From Methyloversatilis discipulorum (GTDB lineage Bacteria; Pseudomonadota; Gammaproteobacteria; Burkholderiales; Rhodocyclaceae), in the NCBI RefSeq assembly GCF_000385375.1, contig NZ_ARVV01000001.1:1612001-1676000 (forward strand): a stretch of DNA of 64,000 bases, read 5' to 3'. The notes below the pieces were generated by a model. The model was not told the DNA's origin. It did not search any database and saw nothing but the letters and a program-made list of their open reading frames with translations. Positions 9,453 through 18,668 of the stretch are shown piece by piece. Each line of letters begins with the position of its first letter. The stretch's first letter is position 1. A program made the position numbers and the translations under genes.

Positions 9453-9598
9453 GACGAGACCGGCGTCGCGCCGGCGCTGTCGGGTTCGATGCTGTCTGCG
9501 GGATGGACGTTATTTAATGCGCCGGGTAATGCCCCGTTAACTCCCGGGATCGCGCTTAGTGGGACCCTCTTCCTCGTTCTCCACACGGGAGGGTTCCC

Positions 9599-10084
9599 AT
9601 GACTGACCTCAAGAGCAGGCTGGCGCATGTCGCGCTTGCAGCCGGACTTGCTGCTTCCGCATTGAGCGCGGGTGCGGCAGTCGAAGACGACCGGCTGCTG
9701 GCGTCCCAGTGCCTGGGCTGCCACGCGGCGGACGCGTCCGGCAAGGGCGGTTTCGACCGCTTGAACGGCGAGACCGCCGCCGAAATCGCAGAAGAGCTGG
9801 CCGAAATGCGCGATTCGAGCAAGGAGCTCGACATCATGCACATGCAGGCGCGTGGCTATACCGATGATCAGATTCGACGCATTGCGGGCTGGTTCGCCGC
9901 TTATGCGCCTGGCTCAGGCACATCTCCCCGCTCGGAGGACAGCGACGACAGCGATACCCGGCAAAAGAGCAAGAGCTCGAAGAGCGTGCGCGTAAAGACG
10001 GTGTCCGCGACGAAGCCGCTGGCCAGAAGATCCGTCACGACGAAGCTTGTGACGAAGAAGCCGACCGTGCGGAAATCGAGTTGA
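9599..10084 (+). CDS. fccA: Flavocytochrome c sulfide dehydrogenase, cytochrome subunit
   Basis: A protein of 161 residues with a cleavable signal peptide (to about residue 26, ALSAGAA) and one haem motif, CLGCH, near residue 38. A METHIONINE-bearing helix (MRDSSKELDIMHMQARGYTD) and IRRIAGWFAAY match the short FccA/SoxE family. It carries electrons from the flavoprotein encoded 11 bp downstream. Residues from about 105 onward are unusual: an acidic patch (SEDSDDSD) followed by a Lys/Arg/Ser/Thr-rich tail of about 45 residues with KTVSATKPLARR and VTKKPTVRKSS. That tail is longer than I would expect for the family. Confidence 0.85.
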   Translation: MTDLKSRLAHVALAAGLAASALSAGAAVEDDRLLASQCLGCHAADASGKGGFDRLNGETAAEIAEELAEMRDSSKELDIMHMQARGYTDDQIRRIAGWFAAYAPGSGTSPRSEDSDDSDTRQKSKSSKSVRVKTVSATKPLARRSVTTKLVTKKPTVRKSS

Positions 10085-10095
10085 GGGGCGCTGAC

Positions 10096-11418
10096 ATGAA
10101 ATTCGAGACGATGTTCGAACAGCCGCTGAATCGACGCGGCTTCCTGGGAGCGCTGGGCAGCGCCGCGGTACTGGCGTCGGCGGGCCTGCCGAGGCCTGCT
10201 CGCGCGGCTGCAGCACGCATCGTGGTGGTGGGCGGCGGATTCGGCGGTGCGACGGCGGCGAAGTACATCGCGCTGTGGGGCGGCGCCGGTGTGTCGGTGA
10301 CGTTGGTCGAGCCGAATGCACGGCATGTCTCGTGCATTCTGAGCAATCTGGTACTGAACGATCGGGTCAAGCTGGCTGGTCTGGGTTTCGGCTACGACCT
10401 CCTGAAACAGCGCTACGGCATCGAGGTCGTGGCAGACCGCGCGATGGCCGCTGATGCGGTGGCAGGAAAGCTGGATCTTGCGAGCGGGATTGCACTGGAC
10501 TTCGACCGGCTGGTCATCGCGCCCGGCATCGGCTTTGATCCGGTGCCAGGTCTGGATACGCCGGAACAGAAAAATCTTGTGCCGCACGCGTGGGTGGCGG
10601 GACCACAGACCCAGGCGCTGCGCGACCAGTTGAATGCGATCCGCGACGGCGGCACGGTGGTGATGAGCATTCCGAAAGCGCCGTACCGCTGTCCGCCCGG
10701 GCCCTACGAGCGTGCCTGCGTGATCGCCGATTTCCTGAAGCGCCGCAAGCCCAGATCGAAGCTGGTCGTGCTGGACGCAAATGCAGATGTTCAGGCCGAG
10801 CCGATCATGTTCCACCGGGCTTTCGCCACGCTGTACCCAGGGCGGCTCGAATATGTACCGAACGCTGAAGTCAGGCGCGTGAGTTTCGAAGCGGGGCGAA
10901 AGCTGGCCTGGGTCAGTGATGGCATCGGTGGCGAGACCTCGTGGGCTGCCGACGTGCTGAATGTCATTCCGCGCAATACGGCGGCCCGGCTTGCGCACGA
11001 TACAGGGGTGGTGAACCTGAATGGCCGCTGGGCCGGCGTGGATCCGCTGACCTACGAGTCGACCGCGGTGCCGCGCATACATGTGATCGGCGATGCCCAG
11101 GGTACCGGCATGCCGAAGGCCGGACACATTGCCAACTCGGAAGCGAAGATCTGCGCCGACGCCGTTGTGCGAATGATCAACGGCTGGCCCGTGGATGACG
11201 CTGTCCGCATGCAGAGCGTGGTGGCGAATTCCGCCTGTTTCAGCCCGATCACCTACGACACTGCGTCGTGGTTGAATGCCGTGTTTGCCTACGATCCGGC
11301 AACACGCCTGATGAAGCGGGTCGATGCGTCTTTCGGTGAGGCACCGGCGCGCAGCAAGGAGAACTACGAACAGATGATGAAGTGGGCTGCCCGCCTGTTT
11401 GACGACACCTTCGCCTGA
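10096..11418 (+). CDS. fccB: Flavocytochrome c sulfide dehydrogenase, flavoprotein subunit
   Basis: A protein of 440 residues that oxidises sulfide in the periplasm using FAD. It starts with a Tat signal (NRRGFLGALG), then the FAD dinucleotide-binding motif VVVGGGFGGATAAKY near residue 46. The C-terminal NSACFSPITYDTASWLNAVF and the cysteines in HVSC, YRCPPGPYERAC and NSACFS fit the redox-active cysteines of the FCSD family. The ATG at 10096 has a GAGGGG ribosome site; a TTG five codons upstream is unlikely. It is co-transcribed with fccA. Confidence 0.92.
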   Translation: MKFETMFEQPLNRRGFLGALGSAAVLASAGLPRPARAAAARIVVVGGGFGGATAAKYIALWGGAGVSVTLVEPNARHVSCILSNLVLNDRVKLAGLGFGYDLLKQRYGIEVVADRAMAADAVAGKLDLASGIALDFDRLVIAPGIGFDPVPGLDTPEQKNLVPHAWVAGPQTQALRDQLNAIRDGGTVVMSIPKAPYRCPPGPYERACVIADFLKRRKPRSKLVVLDANADVQAEPIMFHRAFATLYPGRLEYVPNAEVRRVSFEAGRKLAWVSDGIGGETSWAADVLNVIPRNTAARLAHDTGVVNLNGRWAGVDPLTYESTAVPRIHVIGDAQGTGMPKAGHIANSEAKICADAVVRMINGWPVDDAVRMQSVVANSACFSPITYDTASWLNAVFAYDPATRLMKRVDASFGEAPARSKENYEQMMKWAARLFDDTFA

Positions 11419-11489
11419 GCCGCCGGGCATCGCATTGCGCCGCACAGGCTGCGCGTCTGCTGCGCGGATCGAATGACGACGGGCCCCGT

Positions 11490-11528
11490 GACGCCCTTGC
11501 CGCCGCGTGACGAGATGGCAAGGGCGTC
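11490..11528. terminator. Long stem-loop between convergent fccB and ylqF
   Basis: GACGCCCTTGCC (11490-11501) pairs perfectly with GGCAAGGGCGTC (11517-11528) around a 15-nt loop. It lies midway between two 3' ends and lacks a T-run, so it is a probable but not classic bidirectional terminator. Confidence 0.5.
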
Positions 11529-11562
11529 GTCAGTTGACCGGTGATCCGGCGTGCGTTCGAGG

Positions 11563-12462
11563 TCAGGCTTCGTCGCGTTGTTCAGCAGCGGCCGCCTTGG
11601 CCGCCTTGTCCTCGGCCAGCATCTGCGCCCTTGTCTCCGGCGTTTCCAGGCTCACACGTCCGATCAGCCCGTCGCGGTAGTCCTGCAGCAGCGTGAACGC
11701 GGCTTTTTCCAGATCCGGTGCACCGCCCTTGATGCGGTAGCCGCGGCGCGCGGCGATGTGTTCGATCACTGCCACGCCGTCCATGTCCGGCGTGCAGCCG
11801 TAGCGGGCGGTCAGCATCTGCGGGTAACGCGCCTGCAGCAGGTTGCCGAGGAAGGTGGCGACCTCCTCGTCGATGATGGCGTTGCGGCCGATGGCGTGGC
11901 TGGCGGCCAGCATCAGGCCGTCGCTCTCGTGCTCGATCTTCGGCCACATCAGGCCAGGCGTGTCGTACAGCGTGAGCCGCGGATTCAGGTGGATGCGCTG
12001 GATGCTCTTGGTGATCGCCGGTTCGTCGCCGGTGGCGGCCACCTTCTTCTTCACCAGCGCATTCATCAGCGTCGATTTGCCGACGTTCGGAATGCCCATG
12101 ATGATGACGCGCAGCGGCTTCAGATTGTCGTCGCGGTGCGGCGCGAGCGACTGCGCCAGCGACTGGATGCGGCCGGCGTCGCCCGGCTTGCGCGCCGAAA
12201 TGGCGACCGCCTTGGTGTTCGGCTGGCTGTTGAAGAACTTGAGCCAGGCCGCGGTCACGTCGGGGTCGGCCAGGTCCGCCTTGTTCAGCAGCTTCAGGCA
12301 GGGCCGGTTCCGGTGCGTGCGGATGGCGTGGATCAGCGGATTGCTGCTTGCCTCCGGCAGGCGCGCGTCGAGCACCTCGACCACGACGTCGATCGATTTC
12401 ATCGCGTCGGTCGCATGCTTGCGCGCGGCGGTCATGTGACCGGGGAACCACTGGATGGACAT
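11563..12462 (-). CDS. ylqF: Ribosome biogenesis GTPase YlqF/RbgA
   Basis: A protein of 299 residues with a circularly permuted GTPase: the G4 motif NKADL comes first (near residue 80), followed by the P-loop GIPNVGKSTL (near 145) and the G3 motif DTPGLMWP. The N-terminal SIQWFPGHMTAAR is the family signature. RbgA/YlqF proteins help late maturation of the large ribosomal subunit. It is monocistronic as far as can be seen, convergent with fccB and divergent from the BLUF gene. Confidence 0.93.
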   Translation of the reverse strand: MSIQWFPGHMTAARKHATDAMKSIDVVVEVLDARLPEASSNPLIHAIRTHRNRPCLKLLNKADLADPDVTAAWLKFFNSQPNTKAVAISARKPGDAGRIQSLAQSLAPHRDDNLKPLRVIIMGIPNVGKSTLMNALVKKKVAATGDEPAITKSIQRIHLNPRLTLYDTPGLMWPKIEHESDGLMLAASHAIGRNAIIDEEVATFLGNLLQARYPQMLTARYGCTPDMDGVAVIEHIAARRGYRIKGGAPDLEKAAFTLLQDYRDGLIGRVSLETPETRAQMLAEDKAAKAAAAEQRDEA

Positions 12463-12577
12463 GTGAGGCGGGCGGGACAGCGGGAAAGGTCGTCATTCTA
12501 CCGGTCGACGCGGTGCCTCGCCCTGAAACACCGGGACGCCTGATGCGGTCGAAGCGGACACTTCACAGGAGACCGCC

Positions 12578-13021
12578 ATGCTCGTCCGCCTCATCTACGC
12601 CAGCAAGGTCCGCGATGGCCTCGCACCCGGCGACATCGACCACATCCTTGCCCGCTCGCAGGTGAACAACGCGCGCGTCGGCGTCACCGGGGCACTGTGC
12701 TACACCGGCGGCGTCTTCCTGCAGTGTCTGGAAGGCGGGCGGAGGGAGGTGAACGAGGTCTATCACCGCATCGTCGGCGACACGCGTCATCGCGATCCGG
12801 CCATTCTCGGCTTCACCGAGGTCACGGCGCGCGACTTCGCCGACTGGGCCATGGGATACGTCGGCTACACGGCCGATAACCGCGCGCTGTTCCTGAAGTA
12901 CTGCCCACGTCCCGAATTCGACCCTTACACGATGAGCACGGCCTCGGTCGAGGCGCTGCTGCACGAACTGCTCGGCGTGGCGCGCTGGAAGACGGCGCGC
13001 ACGGAACGCCCGAGCCCCTGA
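12578..13021 (+). CDS. BLUF-domain blue-light photoreceptor
   Basis: A protein of 147 residues consisting almost wholly of a BLUF domain (1-95). The flavin-coupled residues are all present: Tyr7 (RLIYAS), Asn31, Gln49 (FLQCLEGG), Trp90 and Met92 (DWAMG). BLUF domains bind FAD and shift a hydrogen-bond network on blue-light absorption. No output domain is attached; the remaining ~50 residues are a short helical cap, so it probably signals through a partner protein. It has a GGAGA ribosome site. No likely partner lies next to it. Confidence 0.9.
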   Translation: MLVRLIYASKVRDGLAPGDIDHILARSQVNNARVGVTGALCYTGGVFLQCLEGGRREVNEVYHRIVGDTRHRDPAILGFTEVTARDFADWAMGYVGYTADNRALFLKYCPRPEFDPYTMSTASVEALLHELLGVARWKTARTERPSP

Positions 13022-13088
13022 GTCGCGCCAACTGCCGACAGAACAGGTTCAACGCCTGCGGCGACCGATCCCGTCCGGCGTTGGCCTG

Positions 13089-14165
13089 TCAGCGGATCCG
13101 GCGGCGACACATCCGCCCGACCACCGCGAGGCCGGCCAACATCGACAGCCAGGTCGACGGTTCGGGCACAGGCGCCGCCATCAGGTTGGCGGCTGCCATC
13201 TGCGCGCCGATGTAACGGCCGACTTCGCCGGCACCGACCGGATCCGCCTCGTCGAAGGGCTGCGCCTCATTGTCCTCCGGATTGTAGGCACCCAGATACT
13301 CGTAGAACTCGTAGCGACGGATGACCGACTTCTTGTCGTCGAAATCAGCGGCAAGGGGCTTTTCGAGCAGCAGTTCGTCACCCTCGCCGTTGTCCTTGTC
13401 CGCCGGCTTGGCCTGGAACAGCACCCACTCGATTTCGGTTTCCGATTGTTCGCGCGGCACGACCGCGTTGTCGCTCAGCAGTTCTTCAAGTTCGACTTCG
13501 CGCTCGATCTCGGTCGTATAGACCTTGACCCACTGCGCCACGCCGTATTGTTCGCGGTCTTCCGCAGGTTCCGGTGCGATCACCGCCTGTACGACAGGCG
13601 GAGCTGCTGGCAGGCCGGGGTCGGCGGGGGCGGGATCGACGACCTGCCATGCCGGCGCGGCGATCAGGACGTTGCTGCCGACCGCGCTGATCTGGCCGGT
13701 GGCCGCGTCGCCCTTGAGCCAGCGGTACTGGGTACTGGTCGCGTTCTTGTTCAGACCGAGACCGAAGTGCTCGCAACCGCTGCCGGCGTAACCGGCACCG
13801 CCACCTGACCAGCAGCTGTGACCGTCGGTCGGCGAGAAACTGCTCGGCACCGGTGTTGCGGCCAGGAACAGTCCGCGGGCGCTGTCGTAGGCGGCGAGGT
13901 AGCGGACGAAGATGCCATCGGCGAAGCTGTCGATGCGCGGACTGCCGTAGCGGTTGTAATCGCCGCCGAAGGTGTAGCTGACGTCCGCCGCCGACACGCC
14001 GTGCAACTCGATCTCGAAGCCGTGCGTTTCAGAACCGGTGTCGTTATAAACGTCGAAATTGCTCAGGCTGCCGTACAAGGTCGGGCTGGCCAGTGTGGCG
14101 CCGGTGCCTCCGGCCAGAAGCGCGGCGACGATCCAGCGCGCGGTGTTCGATGATGTTCTGTGCAT
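13089..14165 (-). CDS. PEP-CTERM secreted protein of unknown function
   Basis: A protein of 358 residues. It has a signal peptide (ALLAGGTGATLASP, to about residue 27) and ends in VPEPSTWLSMLAG, a hydrophobic stretch and a CRRRIR basic tail: the complete PEP-CTERM sorting signal read by exosortase/EpsH systems. The body has no domain I recognise; there is a Gly/Ser-rich N-terminal part and an acidic second half (EREVELEELLSD). The ATG at 14165 has a GAGGAG ribosome site; the 61 upstream codons are rejected. The exosortase gene itself is not in this window. Confidence 0.8.
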   Translation of the reverse strand: MHRTSSNTARWIVAALLAGGTGATLASPTLYGSLSNFDVYNDTGSETHGFEIELHGVSAADVSYTFGGDYNRYGSPRIDSFADGIFVRYLAAYDSARGLFLAATPVPSSFSPTDGHSCWSGGGAGYAGSGCEHFGLGLNKNATSTQYRWLKGDAATGQISAVGSNVLIAAPAWQVVDPAPADPGLPAAPPVVQAVIAPEPAEDREQYGVAQWVKVYTTEIEREVELEELLSDNAVVPREQSETEIEWVLFQAKPADKDNGEGDELLLEKPLAADFDDKKSVIRRYEFYEYLGAYNPEDNEAQPFDEADPVGAGEVGRYIGAQMAAANLMAAPVPEPSTWLSMLAGLAVVGRMCRRRIR

Positions 14166-14473
14166 GGCGCTCTCCTCGTACCGAAGTGTGGGGGCAGCGT
14201 TTTCCGCGGACTGGTGACCCATCCGGGCAGGCGCTGCGCCTGTCGCGGAGCGAGTCAGCAACGAGCGACGCGCGCTGTCCGGCCGGACAATGCGCGTCGT
14301 CGTCCGGTGACGCGACCACGATCTGCCGCCATCGTCCTGCACGGACAATAACCATGCATTAAGTAGGGGTTAACGCTCTACCGGACTCCATCCGGCCCGC
14401 CGACGCCGGGGTTCGCCGGATCGCCAAGCCTTCGGGTCGGCAGCGGGCGCCGTGCGCCGGGGCGCTCAGGCGC
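14166..14473. other. Intergenic region upstream of the PEP-CTERM gene
   Basis: A stretch of 308 bp without a credible gene. The part near 14340-14375 is locally AT-richer (CATTAAGTAGGGGTTAAC) and could hold the promoter of the minus-strand PEP-CTERM gene. The remainder lies downstream of the gamma-glutamyltransferase gene's neighbour and shows no clear terminator. Confidence 0.4.
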
Positions 14474-16060
14474 TCAGGCGTATTCGACCGAACCATCCGA
14501 TCGCGGGTCCGCCGCGCCTTCGGCCCGACCATCCGGATAACGCACGATCAGCCCGGCGTGTCCGGCGCTGTCGTCGAAATCGCTCAGCGATTCGATCGCG
14601 TGGCCGCGCGCGGCCAGCTGCTCGAACACCTCGGGGGCGAAGCGCGACTCGAGCTTCAGCGTTTCGCTGGCCGAACCCCAGGTGCGGCCGAGCAGCCAGC
14701 GCGGTGCCGACACGGCGTCCTGAACGCTGTCGCCGAAGACGAGATGGCGGGTGAACACGGTGGCCTGGAACTGCGGCTGGCCGTCGCCACCCATGCTGCC
14801 GTACACAACAGTGCGCCCGTCCTTCAGTTGCGCCATCGGCGGATTCAGCGTGTGGAAGGGCTTGCGGCAGGGGTCGAGCGCATTCAGCGCGCCCGCCTGC
14901 AGCGAAAAGCTGACGCCGCGGTTCTGCCACAGCACGCCGGTGTCGCCGGCCACGACGCCGCTGCCGAACTCGTGATAGATGCTCTGGATGAAACTTACCG
15001 CACGGCCTTCGCCATCGACGACGCCGAGCCAGACGGTATCGCCGGGCGCGGTGTTGACGCGGCCGCCGGCGCGCTCGGGGTCGATGCTGTCGGCAAGTGT
15101 GTCGAGGCATTCCGATGACAGCAGCGATTGCGCGTCGACACGCATGCGCGCCGGATCGGTCAGATAGCGGTCGCGGATGCGGAAGGCCTGACGGGTCGCC
15201 TCGACCACGCTGTGGATGTAGTCCACCGACTGTCCGTGCAGCCCCTTCAGTCCGAGTCGGTCGAGTTGCCCCAGTATCAGCAGCGACAGCAGGCCCTGGG
15301 TCGGTGGCGGCATGTTGTAGATGCGACCCAGGCTGTGCTCCAGCTCCAGCGGCGTGCGCCACTGCGCGCGGTGGGCCGCGAAGTCGGACAGCCGCAGCGG
15401 ACTGCCGGCACGCTCCAGCGCCGACGCCATGCGCCGGGCCAGTTCGCCGGTATAGAAATCGGACAGACCTTCGCGCACGAGCTGCGACAGCGTGTCGGCC
15501 AGCCGCAGCTGGTAGAGCGTGCTGCCGGCCGCGGGCAAGTCGCCGTCGGGCATGAAGTTCAGCGCGAAACCGGGCTGCGGGCCGACCTCGGGTTCCTTCA
15601 CGCGCAGACTGCGTGCCAGGTTCTCGGTCACCGTGACGCCGTTGCGCGCGTGATGTTCGGCGTCGCGCAGCAGGCGCGACAGCGGCAGTCGGCCACCGGC
15701 TTCGGCCGCTGCCTGCAGCGCGAGCTGCCAGCCGGAAACGGTGCCGGCCACGGTCAGTGCGGCCAGCGGGCCGCGGTTCGGGATGCGATCGCGCACGTCC
15801 TGGTCGGCGTACCAGGCGCGGCTCGCGAGTGCGGCAGAGGCGCCGCAGGCGTCGATCGCGCGCGGTGCCTCGCCCGGTTCGGCGATCAGCCAGAAGCCGT
15901 CGCCGCCGAGCGCGTTCATGTGCGGGTAGACGACGGCGATGGTGGCCGCTGCAGCGATCATTGCCTCGATGGCGTTGCCACCTTCGCGCATGACGTCGCG
16001 CGCAGATTCTGCGGCGAGGTGGTGGGGGGCGACGGCGATGCCGCCCGTGCTTGAAGTCAT
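14474..16060 (-). CDS. Gamma-glutamyltransferase family protein
   Basis: A protein of 528 residues of the Ntn-hydrolase GGT family, which cleaves and transfers gamma-glutamyl groups. The large subunit begins with AVAPHHLAAESARDVMREGGNA, with NALGGDGFWLI. The autoprocessing threonine is expected in PGDTVWLGVVD near residue 340, in place of the usual TTHFSVVD, followed by the C-terminal PRKPFHTLNPP-like and GSMGGDGQPQ segments. No obvious signal peptide is seen, so it may act in the cytoplasm, as YwrD/putative GGT members do. It is divergent from the ClC gene. Confidence 0.85.
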   Translation of the reverse strand: MTSSTGGIAVAPHHLAAESARDVMREGGNAIEAMIAAAATIAVVYPHMNALGGDGFWLIAEPGEAPRAIDACGASAALASRAWYADQDVRDRIPNRGPLAALTVAGTVSGWQLALQAAAEAGGRLPLSRLLRDAEHHARNGVTVTENLARSLRVKEPEVGPQPGFALNFMPDGDLPAAGSTLYQLRLADTLSQLVREGLSDFYTGELARRMASALERAGSPLRLSDFAAHRAQWRTPLELEHSLGRIYNMPPPTQGLLSLLILGQLDRLGLKGLHGQSVDYIHSVVEATRQAFRIRDRYLTDPARMRVDAQSLLSSECLDTLADSIDPERAGGRVNTAPGDTVWLGVVDGEGRAVSFIQSIYHEFGSGVVAGDTGVLWQNRGVSFSLQAGALNALDPCRKPFHTLNPPMAQLKDGRTVVYGSMGGDGQPQFQATVFTRHLVFGDSVQDAVSAPRWLLGRTWGSASETLKLESRFAPEVFEQLAARGHAIESLSDFDDSAGHAGLIVRYPDGRAEGAADPRSDGSVEYA

Positions 16061-16248
16061 GTTTGGCTCCTGTTTCGGGTGGGCGCGAAGAAACGCCGTG
16101 CGCCGCTATGGTGCATCAGTCGCGTCCGCCGTGCATCTGCGGCGCGTCAAAAGGGCATAACGCCCGGGCGCAAGGGGCAGAATGGCGCGGCACGCATCTT
16201 GCGTCGCTTGGCCGAACTTGCTGCCCACCTCCGACAACGACGTCCGAC

Positions 16249-17607
16249 ATGGCCGATCAGAAAACATTGCGTGCCCGGCTGACTGCCGCCTGGCTGCGCC
16301 TGAAGAATCCCATCCTGCGCCGGCGTCATTACGCCTATCTGAAGGTCTGGCTCGGGCGCCTCGTGCTGTGGGGCGGCGCGGTCGGCGTCGGTTTGCTGGC
16401 GGTCGGCTTTGCGCAGCTTTCGGACCACGCGGTGCACCTGTTCCGTGACACCGCGGCGAGCCACCCGTGGTGGCCCTTTCTGCTGACGCCGCTGGGCGGT
16501 GCGCTGTGCGTATGGATCACGCGCCGCTGGTTCGCCGGTGCAGAGGGCAGCGGCATTCCGCAGACCATCGCCGAAATGTCCCGACCGGAAACGGCTGGCT
16601 GGCGACCGCTGCTGACGCTGCGCATCATCGTCGGCAAAGTGTTCATCGGCGTGGCGGCGGTCGGCAGCGGCTTCTCGCTTGGCCGCGAAGGCCCGACGGT
16701 GCAGGTCGGTGCTTCGCTGATGCATGTGCTGCATCGCTGGCTGCCCGGCGCGCTGCACATTCCGCGCACGCACATGCTGGTGGCCGGCGGTGCGGCCGGC
16801 ATCGCCGCCGCCTTCAACACGCCGCTGGCCGGCATCGCCTTCGCGATCGAGGAGCTGACGCGCAGCGTCGAGGCACGCATGAGCGGTCTCATCATCACCG
16901 CCATCGTGCTGGCCGGCATCGTGTCGCAGACCTTTCTCGGCAAGGCCAGCTATTTCGGGCAGATCGCCATCGCCGGCAGCGACCGCGACATGGCACTGGC
17001 CGTCGCGGTGACCGCGCTGGTGTGCGGCGTGGCCGGCGGGCTGTTCTCGCGCATGCTCATCATCGGGTCGACGTCGTGGCGCGGTCCGCTGGCCGATCTG
17101 CGCGCCCGGCGCCCGGTCGTGTTCGCCGCCGCCTGTGGCCTGCTGGTGGCGGCGCTCGGCTTCGTCAGTGGCGGCGTCAGCTTCGGCAGCGGCTACGCCG
17201 AAACGCGTGCGCTGCTCGAAGGCGACACGCAGCTCGCGTGGTACTACGGCCCGGTCAAGTTCATCGCCACGCTGATCGCCTACCTGAGCGGTATGCCGGG
17301 CGGCATATTCGCGCCCAGTCTGGCCATCGGTGCCGGCATCGGGCACGACCTGGCACCGCTGCTCGGCCAGCAGGAGGCGCAGGGCCTGCTGCTGGTGCTG
17401 TGCATGGCCGGCTTTCTCGCCGCCGTGACACAGGCGCCGATCACCTCCTTCATCATCGTCATGGAAATGGTCGACGGCTATTCGGTCATCATCGGCCTGA
17501 TGGCGGTGTCGCTGCTGTCCGCCGGGGTGTCGCGCTTCTTCAGTCAGCCGCTCTATCACACGGTGGCGCGGCACATGATTGCCCGCAATGCCGCGCCTCC
17601 CGGTTGA
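16249..17607 (+). CDS. ClC-family chloride channel / Cl-/H+ antiporter
   Basis: A protein of 452 residues with many hydrophobic helices. The three ClC selectivity motifs are present: GSGIPQ (near residue 103), GREGPTVQ (near 145, carrying the gating glutamate) and GGIFAPSLAIG (near 350). The gating glutamate favours a channel or exchanger able to move protons. Length is typical. The start at 16249 (MADQKTL) was chosen because the upstream frame has no conserved sequence. Its stop at 17607 directly abuts the stop of the opposing desaturase gene, with no bases between. Confidence 0.92.
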   Translation: MADQKTLRARLTAAWLRLKNPILRRRHYAYLKVWLGRLVLWGGAVGVGLLAVGFAQLSDHAVHLFRDTAASHPWWPFLLTPLGGALCVWITRRWFAGAEGSGIPQTIAEMSRPETAGWRPLLTLRIIVGKVFIGVAAVGSGFSLGREGPTVQVGASLMHVLHRWLPGALHIPRTHMLVAGGAAGIAAAFNTPLAGIAFAIEELTRSVEARMSGLIITAIVLAGIVSQTFLGKASYFGQIAIAGSDRDMALAVAVTALVCGVAGGLFSRMLIIGSTSWRGPLADLRARRPVVFAAACGLLVAALGFVSGGVSFGSGYAETRALLEGDTQLAWYYGPVKFIATLIAYLSGMPGGIFAPSLAIGAGIGHDLAPLLGQQEAQGLLLVLCMAGFLAAVTQAPITSFIIVMEMVDGYSVIIGLMAVSLLSAGVSRFFSQPLYHTVARHMIARNAAPPG

Positions 17608-18639
17608 TCAGCCGCGCGGGAAGGACATCCAGACGTGGCGACGGTAGTCGTACATCTGGCAGTCGTTCAGCACGGTCAGGAATTCCTTCAGCGTCAGCTT
17701 CACCTTCTTCACGTTGCCACTGAAGGTCTGTTCCAGTGAAGCCTGGGTCTTCACCAGCCGGTAGAGCGGAATCTTCTTGTCGACGTGGTGGGCGGTGTGC
17801 TGGAACACGCGGGCGAAGGAGAAATCCAGCCAGGCCGGCACTTCGGTATGGATGGACCCTTCGACCTGGGCGCGGAAGTAGTTCCACTCGTCGCGGTTGT
17901 CGTACCAGCGGATGGTCGGGTAGGTGTGGTTCTGGATGGTCACGAAGGTCATCACGTAGTTCCACACCAGGAAGGGCAGCCCGACGCACAGTACGAGGTT
18001 CCACGCGAAGCCGGCCGCGTCTGCGGCAAACAGGTAGGCCATGAACACCTCGAAGGCGAGGAAGCCGAACACCGCGACGAAATCGGCCAGCGCGACGGCC
18101 GGCGGAATCTCCTTGCCGTTTTCCGAGCGACGCAGGATGAGCACCTTCCACCAGATGTCGAACAGGTAGTAGCAGCCGAAGCCCCAGATGCTGCGGTAGA
18201 AGCGATGCACGCGCTTCTGCCACGGTGACAGCGCCGCGAACTCGTCCGGCGACATCGGCGGATAGACCGGGTCCATGCCTTTCAGATTGGTCCAGCCGTG
18301 GTGCATCTTGTTGTGCTCGATCTTCCACGTGCATACCGGATGCAGCGAAGGCATGAAGGCCAGCGTCGCGTAAAGCCGGTCGAAGAAGGGCCGGTTGGTC
18401 AGCGAGCCGTGCGCGGCGTCATGGCCGATCACGAACATGATGCCGATGGCCTGGCCGCTCATGACGCCGAACAGCGCCTTGAGGGCCAGATTGTCCATCG
18501 ACAGCGACAGCGTCCACAGCCCGGCGAACAGGCTGGCCACGGTCAGGAAGAGCAGGCTGCCCAGCGGCAGGCTGTAGGCGTAGGCGATGTCGGGCAGCGT
18601 GGAACGGACATCGAGCGGGGTCGGGCAGCGTTCGGTCAC
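17608..18639 (-). CDS. Membrane fatty acid desaturase
   Basis: A protein of 343 residues from the GTG at 18639, which has AGGAG seven bases upstream. An ATG at 18669 overlapping the P450 stop (TGATG) would add ten residues. Three histidine boxes of a diiron membrane desaturase are present: HDAAH, HNKMHH and QHTAHH, with hydrophobic segments between them. Such enzymes introduce double bonds into acyl chains at the membrane. It lies just downstream of the P450 and about 3 kb from the PKS genes, so it may prepare a starter acid or tailor a product; its ordinary role could equally be membrane lipid desaturation. Confidence 0.85.
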   Translation of the reverse strand: MTERCPTPLDVRSTLPDIAYAYSLPLGSLLFLTVASLFAGLWTLSLSMDNLALKALFGVMSGQAIGIMFVIGHDAAHGSLTNRPFFDRLYATLAFMPSLHPVCTWKIEHNKMHHGWTNLKGMDPVYPPMSPDEFAALSPWQKRVHRFYRSIWGFGCYYLFDIWWKVLILRRSENGKEIPPAVALADFVAVFGFLAFEVFMAYLFAADAAGFAWNLVLCVGLPFLVWNYVMTFVTIQNHTYPTIRWYDNRDEWNYFRAQVEGSIHTEVPAWLDFSFARVFQHTAHHVDKKIPLYRLVKTQASLEQTFSGNVKKVKLTLKEFLTVLNDCQMYDYRRHVWMSFPRG

Positions 18640-18668
18640 GGGAGGGCTCCTGAGATGGGTTGAAGGCA

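Noticed and set aside
9460..9474. Hairpin CCGGCG-TCG-CGCCGG after rfbC as a terminator
   Set aside because: Short, no T-run, and such GC palindromes are frequent in this composition.
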